Part shown: positions 26,314 to 32,956 of the stretch, in pieces
Layout of the letters: every line of letters starts with the position of its first letter
How positions within the stretch are numbered: the first letter of the stretch is position 1
Notes under the pieces: model-generated
Told to the model about the DNA's origin: nothing
What the model saw: only the letters and a program-made list of their open reading frames with translations
Databases searched by the model: none
Source: Desulfuromonadales bacterium GWC2_61_20
GTDB taxonomy: Bacteria > Desulfobacterota > Desulfuromonadia > Desulfuromonadales > UBA2197
Reading direction: 5' to 3'
Length of the DNA: 32,956 bases
Assembly: GCA_001799485.1 (NCBI GenBank)
Contig: MGTO01000059.1
Span: forward strand, 1-32,956
Made by a program: the position numbers and the translations under genes

Positions 26314-26337
26314 GAAAGACCTCCCTGTCATGGAATG

Positions 26338-26380
26338 ACGCACCGAAGTGCGTGGATAAATCCGTGAGGATAATATCACG
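26338..26380 (-). promoter_or_regulatory. Two small inverted repeats in the binding-protein leader
   Basis: ACGCAC-TTCG-GTGCGT (26353-26338 on the minus strand) is a UUCG-tetraloop hairpin about 25 nt before the start codon. Just upstream CGTGA (26380-26376) and TCACG (26367-26363) flank TATTATCC, which could be an operator around a -10-like box. No good -35 was found. Confidence 0.4.
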
Positions 26381-26406
26381 ATACCATTGGACTTGCTGGC
26401 AATAAA

Positions 26407-27270
26407 CTACCCCCACCCCAGCTCCCGCATGGTCGTGGCCAGCAAGCCGAGATCGACCCGGCGCTCATGCACGGGGCGTGGGTCGGCAGCGTAGGCGGCG
26501 AGCTGCTCCTCAAAGACCGGTTTCTCCTTCTGGTAAAAGATTCCCAAGCGCAGGGGCTCCTCCTCGCAGGCACGGGCAAAAGCCTGTTGCCGGTCCCCGG
26601 GATCGTGGTCGCTTGGCAGGGGGGCGGTATGCGCGGCGAACCACTGATAGGTGTTGAGCTTGTTGAAGGTCACGCACGGTTGCAGCAGATCGACCAGGGC
26701 GTAGCCGCGATGCTGGATCGCCGCCTGGAGGATGGCGCGGGTTTCCTCGACGTTGCCGACGTAGGCGCGGGCGACAAAGGCGGCGTCGAGGGCGATGGCG
26801 ACGGCGAGGGGGTTGAAGGGTTCGAGGATGACGCCATCGACCTGCAAGGGGGTGACGAAGCCGCGCGGGCTGGTCGGCGAAGCCTGCCCCTTGGTCAGGC
26901 CGTAGACCATGTTGTTGTGGACGATATTGGTCAGGTCGGGGTTGCGGCGGATGCAATGGAGGAAGTGGTTTCCCCCTTCGCCGTACATGTCGCCGTCGCC
27001 GCTCTCGGCGATGACGGTGAGGTTGCGGTTGCTCGCCTTGATCGCCGTCGCCACCGGCAGGGCGCGGCCGTGCAGGCCGTTGAAGTAATGGACGCGCAAG
27101 TATTGGGGGAGTTTGGCGGCCTGGCCGATCCCCGAGACCAGGACGGTCCGCTGCTGGTCGAGGTCGAGGGCGGCGAGGGTATCGCGGACCTGGTTGAGGA
27201 TGCCGTAATTGCCGCAGCCGGGACACCAGGCAACATCGCAGCCCGGGCGGGCGAAGCGATTTTCGCTCAT
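26407..27270 (-). CDS. korB: 2-oxoacid:ferredoxin oxidoreductase, beta subunit
   Basis: The protein has 287 residues. CPGCG (16-20) begins the domain, and the thiamine diphosphate/Mg site is GDGD (91-94) running to [12 protein letters not shown], with conserved SPTSPRG after it. This pattern fits KorB-type subunits that oxidise 2-oxoglutarate (or a related 2-oxoacid) with coenzyme A, passing electrons to ferredoxin. The ATG at 27270 overlaps the korA stop as ATGA and has AGGAGGA upstream. The substrate is inferred from family resemblance; pyruvate or branched 2-oxoacids are not ruled out. Confidence 0.92.
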   Translation of the reverse strand: MSENRFARPGCDVAWCPGCGNYGILNQVRDTLAALDLDQQRTVLVSGIGQAAKLPQYLRVHYFNGLHGRALPVATAIKASNRNLTVIAESGDGDMYGEGGNHFLHCIRRNPDLTNIVHNNMVYGLTKGQASPTSPRGFVTPLQVDGVILEPFNPLAVAIALDAAFVARAYVGNVEETRAILQAAIQHRGYALVDLLQPCVTFNKLNTYQWFAAHTAPLPSDHDPGDRQQAFARACEEEPLRLGIFYQKEKPVFEEQLAAYAADPRPVHERRVDLGLLATTMRELGWG

Positions 27271-28976
27271 GACCAGTCCTCCTCCTGCAGATGGGCCACC
27301 ACCTCTTCGACACTGAAGGGGAGGCCGTTGTACTTGAGCCACTGGCGGTCGGCGCCGCGGCCGGTTTCGGCGCGCAGCAGACGAGCAAACTGGCCGGTGG
27401 CGTTGTTTTCGATGACGATGACGATCTGCGCCTGCAGCAGGGCATCGACCACCTCGGCCGGCAGCGGATAGACCTGCGGGCAGTAGAGAAAGGCGGTGTG
27501 CGGCGCATCGACCCGCGCCAGGGCTTCACGGACGCAGCCATAGGTCGAACCGAAGCCGACGATGAGGCTGGTGAAATCGGCCGGGCCATAGAGCCGCGGC
27601 GGCAGCGCCAGATCGAAGCGCAGCAGCTCCCCCTTGGCCAGACGTTTGTCGACCATGGCGGTGCGCACGGCGAAGTCCTCGGTGATGCACCCCTGCGCAT
27701 CGTGCTCGTCGCTGTCGACGCAGACCAGCCCGGCGCCCAGCCCCGGAATGCCGCGGGGCGAGACGCCGTTGACGCTCGGCGCGTAACGCTGGTAGTCCGC
27801 CGCCGTGACGACGATCTGCGTCTCCGGCGGTCGATCGGCCAGGGGAAGATCCGGTATGTCGTAAACACTGTCGAGGAGAAACTGGTCGGTGAGGAGAATT
27901 ACCGGCGACTGACTGGCATCGGCCATGGCGAAGGCGTGGGCGGCACAGAGAAAGGCGTCTTCGAGGGTGCCGGGGGCGAGGATGGCGCGGGGAAATTCGC
28001 CGTGACCGCCATAGCGGGCGAGCTCCAGATCCCCCTGCTCGCTACGGGTCGGCAGCCCCGTCGCCGGGCCGGGACGCTGGGCCAGATGGATGACCAGGGG
28101 GGACTCGATGGCGCCGCAGAGACTGAGGCCCTCGGTCATCAGGTCGAAGCCTCCCCCCGAGGTGCTGACCAGCGCCCGGCCGCCGGCATACCAGCTCCCC
28201 AACGCCATGTTGATGGCGGCGATCTCGTCTTCGGCCTGCTCCACCACCACCCCGTGCGTCCGCGCCTGCCTGGCCAGATGGATGAGGACCCCGGTCGAGG
28301 GGGACATGGGATAGGAAGCGATGAAATTGCAGCCGCCGGCCAGCGCCCCGAGGGCCACGGCGGCGGAACCGTCGAGGAGGAGCGGCCGCTCGGCCGCGGC
28401 ACGTGGCTGACTCGGCAGCAACAGGGCACAGCAGCCGGCGTGAGGCGCTGCCGCCTCCCAACCATGCCGCGTCGCCGCCAGATTCGCCGCGCTCTGCGCA
28501 TTGGCAGAGTCGCCGAAATAGCTCGCCACCGTCGCATTGAGGAGTTCCCGGTCAAGGCCAAGGAGTCGCGCCAGAAAACCGCAGGCTATGGCATTGGCGA
28601 AAAGCACGCCGCCGGCGGCCTTGCTCAACTCTTGCAGCGGCAGCGGGATCATCCCGGCGACCTCGCCCAAACTCCGCGGGTCGCCAACTACCACTGTCTC
28701 CGTCCCGAAGCGTCCCTGCAAACGTGGCAACGCGGCCGGATCGAGGATCAGGCAGAGATCGACCTTCTCACACCAGGCGTTGACCGGATGCGGTGCCGCG
28801 CGCAGGGTCACCGAGTTACTCCCCCCCCGAATGCGCGACATGAACTCGCTAGCGGCGAAGACGTGCCAGCCGGCCTGACTGAGGAGCCTCAGCATGAGGG
28901 TTTGCAGGGTCTGCAACCCCTGCCCGGCTTCGCCACCGAACAATAGAGCAACTTCGCTTCGCGGCGGTGTGGCCAT
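27267..28976 (-). CDS. korA: 2-oxoacid:ferredoxin oxidoreductase, fused gamma-alpha subunit
   Basis: The protein has 569 residues. The N-terminal part (about 1-190) is the gamma domain ([21 protein letters not shown]). The alpha pyrimidine-binding domain follows ([40 protein letters not shown]), and a transketolase-C-like domain ends the chain. Fusion of gamma and alpha is typical of the two-subunit KorAB enzymes. GGGGAGG precedes the ATG at 7 nt. With korB it forms a two-gene operon read from a divergent promoter region. No delta (ferredoxin-like) subunit is in the operon, so a free ferredoxin should be the acceptor. Confidence 0.93.
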   Translation of the reverse strand: MATPPRSEVALLFGGEAGQGLQTLQTLMLRLLSQAGWHVFAASEFMSRIRGGSNSVTLRAAPHPVNAWCEKVDLCLILDPAALPRLQGRFGTETVVVGDPRSLGEVAGMIPLPLQELSKAAGGVLFANAIACGFLARLLGLDRELLNATVASYFGDSANAQSAANLAATRHGWEAAAPHAGCCALLLPSQPRAAAERPLLLDGSAAVALGALAGGCNFIASYPMSPSTGVLIHLARQARTHGVVVEQAEDEIAAINMALGSWYAGGRALVSTSGGGFDLMTEGLSLCGAIESPLVIHLAQRPGPATGLPTRSEQGDLELARYGGHGEFPRAILAPGTLEDAFLCAAHAFAMADASQSPVILLTDQFLLDSVYDIPDLPLADRPPETQIVVTAADYQRYAPSVNGVSPRGIPGLGAGLVCVDSDEHDAQGCITEDFAVRTAMVDKRLAKGELLRFDLALPPRLYGPADFTSLIVGFGSTYGCVREALARVDAPHTAFLYCPQVYPLPAEVVDALLQAQIVIVIENNATGQFARLLRAETGRGADRQWLKYNGLPFSVEEVVAHLQEEDWS

Positions 28977-29033
28977 GGCCGTCCTCCCCTATCATCGGCG
29001 CCCGCTGGCGCGTTCTTTTTCGGTTTGCGCTTC

Positions 29034-29061
29034 AGTATAACCGGATTAACGCCGGCGTCAC
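29034..29061 (-). promoter_or_regulatory. Candidate korAB promoter
   Basis: On the minus strand GTGACG (29061-29056) and TATACT (29039-29034) are 16 bp apart, four and five of six matches. Confidence 0.4.
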
Positions 29062-29105
29062 CTGGGCCCGACGATCGCCGGTGCTTTTATTTAATGAGCC
29101 ATTGC

Positions 29106-29133
29106 TTGACCCTCGGTCTTTGTTGGTTAGACT
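29106..29133 (+). promoter_or_regulatory. Candidate promoter of the ferritin-like gene
   Basis: TTGACC (29106-29111) and TAGACT (29128-29133) are 16 bp apart, about 40 bp before the ATG. Confidence 0.4.
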
Positions 29134-29173
29134 TCCAAAATCCTACCCCATCGCAGCGTCCTTGGAGGACCAC

Positions 29174-29686
29174 ATGAAAATTTTCGAGTTTGCCCTCAAG
29201 ATGGAAGAAAACGGAAAGGCCTATTACGAGAAGCTGGCGAAGACTGCGCAAACCAAGGGTTTGCAGGCGATTTTCACCGAGTTGGCCATGGATGAGCAGA
29301 AACATTACGATATTTTCAAGGCTATGCTCGCCGGCCAGGAGGTGTATATGGCCGACTCCATGGTTCTGGAAAAATCACGAAATATTTTTTCTACGCTGCT
29401 TGCGGATAAAACCGCGATGGTCGTCTCCACGAGCGATCTCGAGGCTTATCGATACGCCATGAAGCTCGAGGTGGACAGTTTCCGCCTCTATGAAGAAGCC
29501 GCCGCCAAGGAATCGAATACCGACGTCAAAGTCTTGCTGTTGCGCATCGCCGGCGAAGAACACAAACACTTCAATATCCTCGAAAATATCTACGCCTTCG
29601 TGAATGCACCGAACCAGTATCTGGCCTGGGGGGAATTCAGCAATCTGGAGGAATTCAGAAACTTCGGGCGGGATGTCGGGCGTTAG
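29174..29686 (+). CDS. Ferritin-like diiron protein (rubrerythrin family, no rubredoxin domain)
   Basis: The protein has 170 residues. It has the four-helix diiron pattern: Glu12 (MEENGKAYY), Glu41-x-x-His44 (MDEQKHYDIF), Glu99 (KLEVDSFRLYEEA) and Glu129-x-x-His132 (GEEHKHFNIL). The C-terminus lacks the CxxC pairs of a rubredoxin domain. Relatives reduce peroxide or store iron; either is possible here. The ATG at 29174 has GGAGG 5 nt upstream; an upstream in-frame ATG at 28967 would extend into the promoter region. It is divergent from korAB, which contains oxygen-sensitive machinery, so a protective role is a reasonable guess. Confidence 0.9.
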   Translation: MKIFEFALKMEENGKAYYEKLAKTAQTKGLQAIFTELAMDEQKHYDIFKAMLAGQEVYMADSMVLEKSRNIFSTLLADKTAMVVSTSDLEAYRYAMKLEVDSFRLYEEAAAKESNTDVKVLLLRIAGEEHKHFNILENIYAFVNAPNQYLAWGEFSNLEEFRNFGRDVGR

Positions 29687-29844
29687 ATGGCATCAAGCCC
29701 TTTCCGGCGGCGCATTTTCAATTCTCGCCTCCGCTGCTGTGGTCGTGGAGATCCAGTACCGGCGACCTCCCCCTCCTTGCAGCAACAATTTGGCGATTGT
29801 GCTAAATTTGTTCTGTGAGAAGAATTTGGAGAAAGGAGTCGGCT

Positions 29845-30060
29845 ATGGAAAGGGAACGTTTTATTTATCTGTGTCAGGAAAGCGATGGCGGACGCGATGC
29901 CTTTGCGGCCCACCCCTCCACCCACGAGGAGGGCTTCGTCACCAGTTGCAGCATGGAGTCGGGCACTCTGCAGGTGCGGACCCCGGACAATCAGATGCGC
30001 AGCTGGGACTTTCAAGAATGTGAAGAGTTGCCGCTGATCGCCGGCATCACCCTGCACTAG
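29845..30060 (+). CDS. Small uncharacterised protein
   Basis: The protein has 71 residues, starting at an ATG with AAGGAG 6 nt upstream, an excellent Shine-Dalgarno. It is soluble, with no membrane helix or signal peptide, and contains three cysteines (LCQES, TSCSME, QECEEL). The C-terminal half (SGTLQVRTPDNQMRSWDFQ) looks beta-rich. I do not recognise the family. It lies 158 bp after the ferritin-like gene and before a strong hairpin, so it is a unit of its own. Confidence 0.75.
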   Translation: MERERFIYLCQESDGGRDAFAAHPSTHEEGFVTSCSMESGTLQVRTPDNQMRSWDFQECEELPLIAGITLH

Positions 30061-30068
30061 CCCGTCTC

Positions 30069-30100
30069 ACGCCCCCACAGGAGTCATCGCGTGGGGGCGT
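30069..30100 (+). terminator. Terminator-like hairpin after the small protein gene
   Basis: A 10-bp perfect stem (30069-30078 with 30091-30100) has a 12-nt loop and no following T-run. Confidence 0.55.
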
Positions 30101-30202
30101 CGTGCTTGGCCACGCAGGAAGGCGCGCTGGAGTTCGGCGTTAATCCGCCAAGGATGGGAAAGTCAAGCAGGAGGTGTTGCTGCGTGGTTGCGCAGCGCCC
30201 CC
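30093..30202 (+). promoter_or_regulatory. Possible alternative-folding leader of the aconitase gene
   Basis: GGGGGCG (30093-30099), part of the upstream hairpin, can instead pair with CGCCCCC (30196-30202), which lies 8 nt before the aconitase Shine-Dalgarno. A further 6-bp stem GCTGCG/CGCAGC sits just before it. No known riboswitch class was recognised. Confidence 0.25.
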
Positions 30203-30220
30203 GGTGCATAGGAGGGTGTC

Positions 30221-32158
30221 ATGATCCAGAACCTGACGCAGAAAATTCTCGCCGCCCACTTGGTCGAAGGCAAGCTGGAGCCGGGGACGGAGATCGGCAT
30301 CCGCATCGACCACACCCTGCTGCAGGATGCCACCGGCACCATGGCGATGCTCGAATTCGAGGCCCTCGGCTTGCCCAAGGTCAAGGCCGGTCTTGCCGCT
30401 CAGTACGTCGATCACAACCTGCTGGAGACCGACAACAAGAACGCCGACGACCACAAGTACCTGCAGACCGCCTGCGCCCGCTACGGTCTGCACTTCTCCC
30501 GCCCCGGCAACGGCGTCTCCCATCAGGTCCACATGGAGCGCTTCGGCCGCCCCGGCTTCACCTTGCTCGGCGCCGATAGTCACAGCACTGGCGCCGCCGG
30601 GGTGTCGATGCTCGGCATCGGCGCCGGCGGCCTCGACGTCGCCTTGGCCATGGCCGGCTATCCCTACTACCTCCCCTGCCCCAAGGTCTTCGGGGTCAAG
30701 CTGGTTGGGCAGCTCCCCGACTGGGTCAGCGCCAAGGATGTGATTCTCGAGATGCTGCGGCGCTACGACGTCAAGGGGGGGTTGGGGAAGATCATCGAAT
30801 ACTACGGCCCCGGCGTCGCCACCCTCTCCGCCACCGACCGCGAGACCATCGGCAACATGGGGGCCGAACTCGGCGCCACCACCACCCTCTTCCCCTCGGA
30901 TGAACGCACCCGCCGCTATCTCGAATCGCAGGGACGGGTTGACGTCTGGGTCGAACTCGCCGCCGACCCCGGTTGCAGCTACGACGAACACGCCGAGATC
31001 GACCTGACTAAAGTCGAGCCCCTCATCGCCTGCCCGACCTCCCCCGGCAACGTCAAGCGGGTGCAGGAGGTCGCCGGGATCAAGGTCGACCAGACCATCA
31101 CCGGCTCCAGCGTCAACTCCTCCTTCCGCGATCTGCTGGTAGTGGCGCGCATCGTCAAGGGGCGCCATTCGCACCCCGACGTCTCCTTCCACATCAACCC
31201 CGGCAGCCGCCAGGTATTGGAGAACATCGCCGACGCCGGCGGGGTCATGGATCTCCTCCTCGCCGGGGCGCGCATTCACCAGAGCGGCTGCCTGGGCTGC
31301 ATCGGCATGGGCCAGGCCCCCGGCACCGGCCAGGTTTCGCTGCGCACCTTCCCGCGCAACTTCCCCGGCCGCTCCGGCACCAAGGACGACCAGGTCTACC
31401 TCTGCTCGCCCGAGACCGCCGCCGCCGCCACCCTCAAAGGGGTCATCACCGATCCCCGCGAGCTGGGCAAGGAGATGGACTATCCGCGCATCGTCGATCC
31501 GGAGAAGTACCTGGTCGACGAGTCGTCCATCATCTTCCCGTCGCCGGAGCTGGCAACGACCGAGGTGGTGCGCGGGCCGAACATCAAACCCCTCCCCCAC
31601 TTCGAGCCGCTCCCCGAGTCGTTGAGCCTCAAGGTGGCGATCAAGGTCGGCGACAACGTCTCCACCGACACCATCATGCCGGCCGGCAACAAGGTCTTGC
31701 CGCTACGCTCCAACATCGACGCCATCAGCGAGTTCGTCTTCTACCAGCTCAATCCCGACTTCCACCGCGAGTGCCGGGCCCTGGGCGATGCCATCGTCAT
31801 CGGCGGCGACAACTACGGCCAGGGGTCGAGCCGCGAACATGCCGCCCTGGCGCCGCGCTACCTCGGGGTACGGATCAAGCTGGTCAAGAGCTTCGCCCGC
31901 ATCCACAAGGCCAATCTCTGCAACTTCGGCATTCTGCCGCTGACCTTCAAGGATGGGCGCGATTACGACACGATCCAGCCGGGGGATGTGCTCGATTTCT
32001 CTGAACTGCGCCAGTTGCTGAAAGCCGGAGCGGTGGAAATCCCGCTGCGCATCGGTAAACGGGTCATCACCGCCCTCCTCGACGTCTCCGACCATCAGCG
32101 CCGCCACCTTCTCGCCGGCGGCACCCTCAATTTCATCCGCAACTCACTGGCCCGCTAA
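30221..32158 (+). CDS. Aconitate hydratase (Aquifex/Geobacter type)
   Basis: The protein has 645 residues, shorter than the usual 850-900-residue AcnA/AcnB. It converts citrate to isocitrate in the TCA cycle using a [4Fe-4S] cluster. Catalytic-domain motifs include GADSHSTGAAGVSMLGIGAGG and the cluster pair SGCLGC (Cys357, Cys360). The C-terminal swivel domain has GGDNYGQGSSREHAAL. AGGAGG precedes the ATG at 6 nt. The segment usually written GSCTNSS in this superfamily reads GSSVNSS here (Ser297), so one expected cluster cysteine is a serine; Cys271 in IACPTSPGN is the nearest other cysteine upstream. A ferredoxin gene follows 39 bp later. Confidence 0.92.
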   Translation: MIQNLTQKILAAHLVEGKLEPGTEIGIRIDHTLLQDATGTMAMLEFEALGLPKVKAGLAAQYVDHNLLETDNKNADDHKYLQTACARYGLHFSRPGNGVSHQVHMERFGRPGFTLLGADSHSTGAAGVSMLGIGAGGLDVALAMAGYPYYLPCPKVFGVKLVGQLPDWVSAKDVILEMLRRYDVKGGLGKIIEYYGPGVATLSATDRETIGNMGAELGATTTLFPSDERTRRYLESQGRVDVWVELAADPGCSYDEHAEIDLTKVEPLIACPTSPGNVKRVQEVAGIKVDQTITGSSVNSSFRDLLVVARIVKGRHSHPDVSFHINPGSRQVLENIADAGGVMDLLLAGARIHQSGCLGCIGMGQAPGTGQVSLRTFPRNFPGRSGTKDDQVYLCSPETAAAATLKGVITDPRELGKEMDYPRIVDPEKYLVDESSIIFPSPELATTEVVRGPNIKPLPHFEPLPESLSLKVAIKVGDNVSTDTIMPAGNKVLPLRSNIDAISEFVFYQLNPDFHRECRALGDAIVIGGDNYGQGSSREHAALAPRYLGVRIKLVKSFARIHKANLCNFGILPLTFKDGRDYDTIQPGDVLDFSELRQLLKAGAVEIPLRIGKRVITALLDVSDHQRRHLLAGGTLNFIRNSLAR

Positions 32159-32197
32159 AAGCTTTTGTGCGGGCACCAACGAAAGGAGCGAACCACC

Positions 32198-32380
32198 ATG
32201 GGGACTCATTACATTGTCGAGGGCTGCATCAATTGCGGGGCCTGCGCCCAGGTTTGTCCGGTGAACGCCATCAGCGAGAAGGGGGATTCGCACTTCATCG
32301 ATCAGGAGGTCTGCATCGATTGCGGCGCTTGCGATTCGGTCTGCCCGGTCGATGTCATCAAGTGGACGACGACGGCGTGA
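32198..32380 (+). CDS. 2[4Fe-4S] ferredoxin
   Basis: The protein has 60 residues. Two CxxCxxCxxxCP motifs (Cys10, 13, 16, 20 and Cys39, 42, 45, 49) bind two clusters, as in clostridial ferredoxins. AGGAG lies 9 nt before the ATG; an earlier ATG at 32165 has none. It follows aconitase by 39 bp and ends before a strong terminator, so the two are probably co-transcribed. It is a plausible electron acceptor for KorAB. Confidence 0.95.
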   Translation: MGTHYIVEGCINCGACAQVCPVNAISEKGDSHFIDQEVCIDCGACDSVCPVDVIKWTTTA

Positions 32381-32507
32381 GCACCTGTTCCGGCTGATCG
32401 GCCGGATCGAAGCGGAGGTGCTGGTGGTGCTGGTGGTGAGAGTGGGGCACCAGAAGGAAGTCTACGAAGGGTGAGGCCGCAGGGTGTGCCCCATCGGCAG
32501 GAAAAAT

Positions 32508-32540
32508 ACAAAAAGGCCCGCAGAACGCGGGCCTTTTTGT
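32508..32540. terminator. Bidirectional Rho-independent terminator
   Basis: A perfect 14-bp stem (32508-32521 with 32527-32540) has a 5-nt loop, a T-run on the plus strand and an A-run on the other side. It ends the aconitase-ferredoxin unit and could also stop leftward transcription. Confidence 0.92.
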
Positions 32541-32650
32541 TGCATGTCTGTCTTTGACTGTCGGCGGCTACAGAGCAGCGGATCATAAATGTGTATTATG
32601 TCGCTCTATTTCGGCTATCAGTCGTTACACCTTCAGCTAATCGATAAAAT

Positions 32651-32806
32651 TCACACTTCCGCAAGAGGGATTGTAAGCCCCACGTGAGCTGGCAGATCGA
32701 GAAGCACGCCTCCACCATACACGTACTCGCCGGTTACCTTTGATAAAGGCCAAGAAAAGGGGGATAGATTTATTTTCAATAGCCCGAGAATGTCGATTGT
32801 CTTCAC
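32651..32806 (-). CDS. Small ORF coupled to a winged-helix regulator
   Basis: This ORF has 51 residues, read from a GTG whose GTGA overlaps the stop of the regulator gene. The sequence begins MKTIDILGLLKINLS and contains GEYVYGGGVLLDLPAHVGLT. No Shine-Dalgarno is needed if it is translationally coupled. The region is visibly lower in GC than its neighbours. I do not recognise the family; it could be a small toxin-like partner or a truncated gene. Confidence 0.45.
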   Translation of the reverse strand: MKTIDILGLLKINLSPFSWPLSKVTGEYVYGGGVLLDLPAHVGLTIPLAEV

Positions 32807-32956
32807 ACCGCAATCCGCAAATCGATCGCCTCGTAATCAACCCGCAACACCAGCCGGTTCCCCTCCTCGCTGCTTTCAATCAGACCGATCTGCGAGAGGT
32901 GCCTCACATCGTCGGCGACGTTCTTGATGTTGCGCTTGCTCAGGCGCGCCAGTTCA
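32803..32956 (-). CDS. Winged-helix DNA-binding protein (partial, C-terminal end)
   Basis: Only the last 50 residues are inside the window; the start lies beyond the right edge. The sequence ELARLSKRNIKNVADDVRHL, SQIGLIESSEEGNRLVLRVD looks like the recognition helix and wing of a MarR/HVO_A0114-type regulator. Regulators of this kind are often paired with small downstream partners, in toxin-antitoxin-like units. The family call is tentative. Confidence 0.6.
   Translation of the reverse strand, partial: ELARLSKRNIKNVADDVRHLSQIGLIESSEEGNRLVLRVDYEAIDLRIAV

Noticed and set aside
27291-28946. Long open frame opposite korA
   Set aside because: It is a high-GC shadow of korA with no motifs.
30101-30220. 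Possible cobalamin or c-di-GMP riboswitch before aconitase
   Set aside because: Neither the B12 box nor the GEMM core sequence could be found.
30140-31600. Long open frame opposite aconitase
   Set aside because: It is a shadow frame starting inside the aconitase gene.
32302-32586. Open frame opposite the ferredoxin end and terminator
   Set aside because: It runs through a strong terminator and has no recognisable domain.

Overview
The window looks like part of a chromosome of a Desulfuromonadia/Geobacter-type bacterium (formerly Deltaproteobacteria). This is inferred from the gene set, not from a search: a fimT-pilV-pilW-pilX-pilY1-pilE minor-pilin operon next to an NtrC-type two-component system, 2-oxoacid:ferredoxin oxidoreductase KorAB, a roughly 645-residue aconitase of the kind seen in Aquifex and Geobacter, several ferredoxins, and high-GC, densely packed genes. 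No rRNA, tRNA, CRISPR array, transposase or prophage was seen. Both edges cut through genes.

Left third (1-13.0 kb, all on the minus strand). In transcription order this region holds a histidine kinase, a sigma54-activating response regulator, an Ig-like lipoprotein, six minor-pilin genes, a DUF1015 gene and an actin-like ATPase gene that runs off the left edge. A good sigma54 (-24/-12) promoter lies just before fimT, directly downstream of the kinase/regulator/lipoprotein group. The simplest reading is that the two-component system switches on the minor-pilin/PilY1 operon. PilY1 carries an unusual cysteine-rich region. The actin-like gene is disturbed by a 59-bp duplication at the very edge, possibly an assembly artefact.

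Middle (13.0-22.8 kb). A small ferredoxin and an MFS transporter lie on the plus strand. They are followed by the minus-strand group rdgB, vapC, vapB, rph, amidase, DHH phosphoesterase, copA and TPR protein (listed left to right; transcription runs the other way). A VapBC-like toxin-antitoxin pair with its own promoter and palindromic operator sits between rph and rdgB. Two non-coding inverted-repeat elements flank the MFS gene.

Right third (22.8-33.0 kb). This region holds a degraded msrA-like remnant, a methyl-accepting chemotaxis protein, a periplasmic binding protein, korB-korA, a divergent ferritin-like diiron protein, a small uncharacterised protein, aconitase and a 2[4Fe-4S] ferredoxin. 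A winged-helix regulator followed by a 51-residue ORF closes the window. KorAB, aconitase and ferredoxin together suggest a TCA cycle that passes electrons from 2-oxoacid oxidation to ferredoxin, as in acetate-oxidising, metal- or sulfur-reducing relatives.
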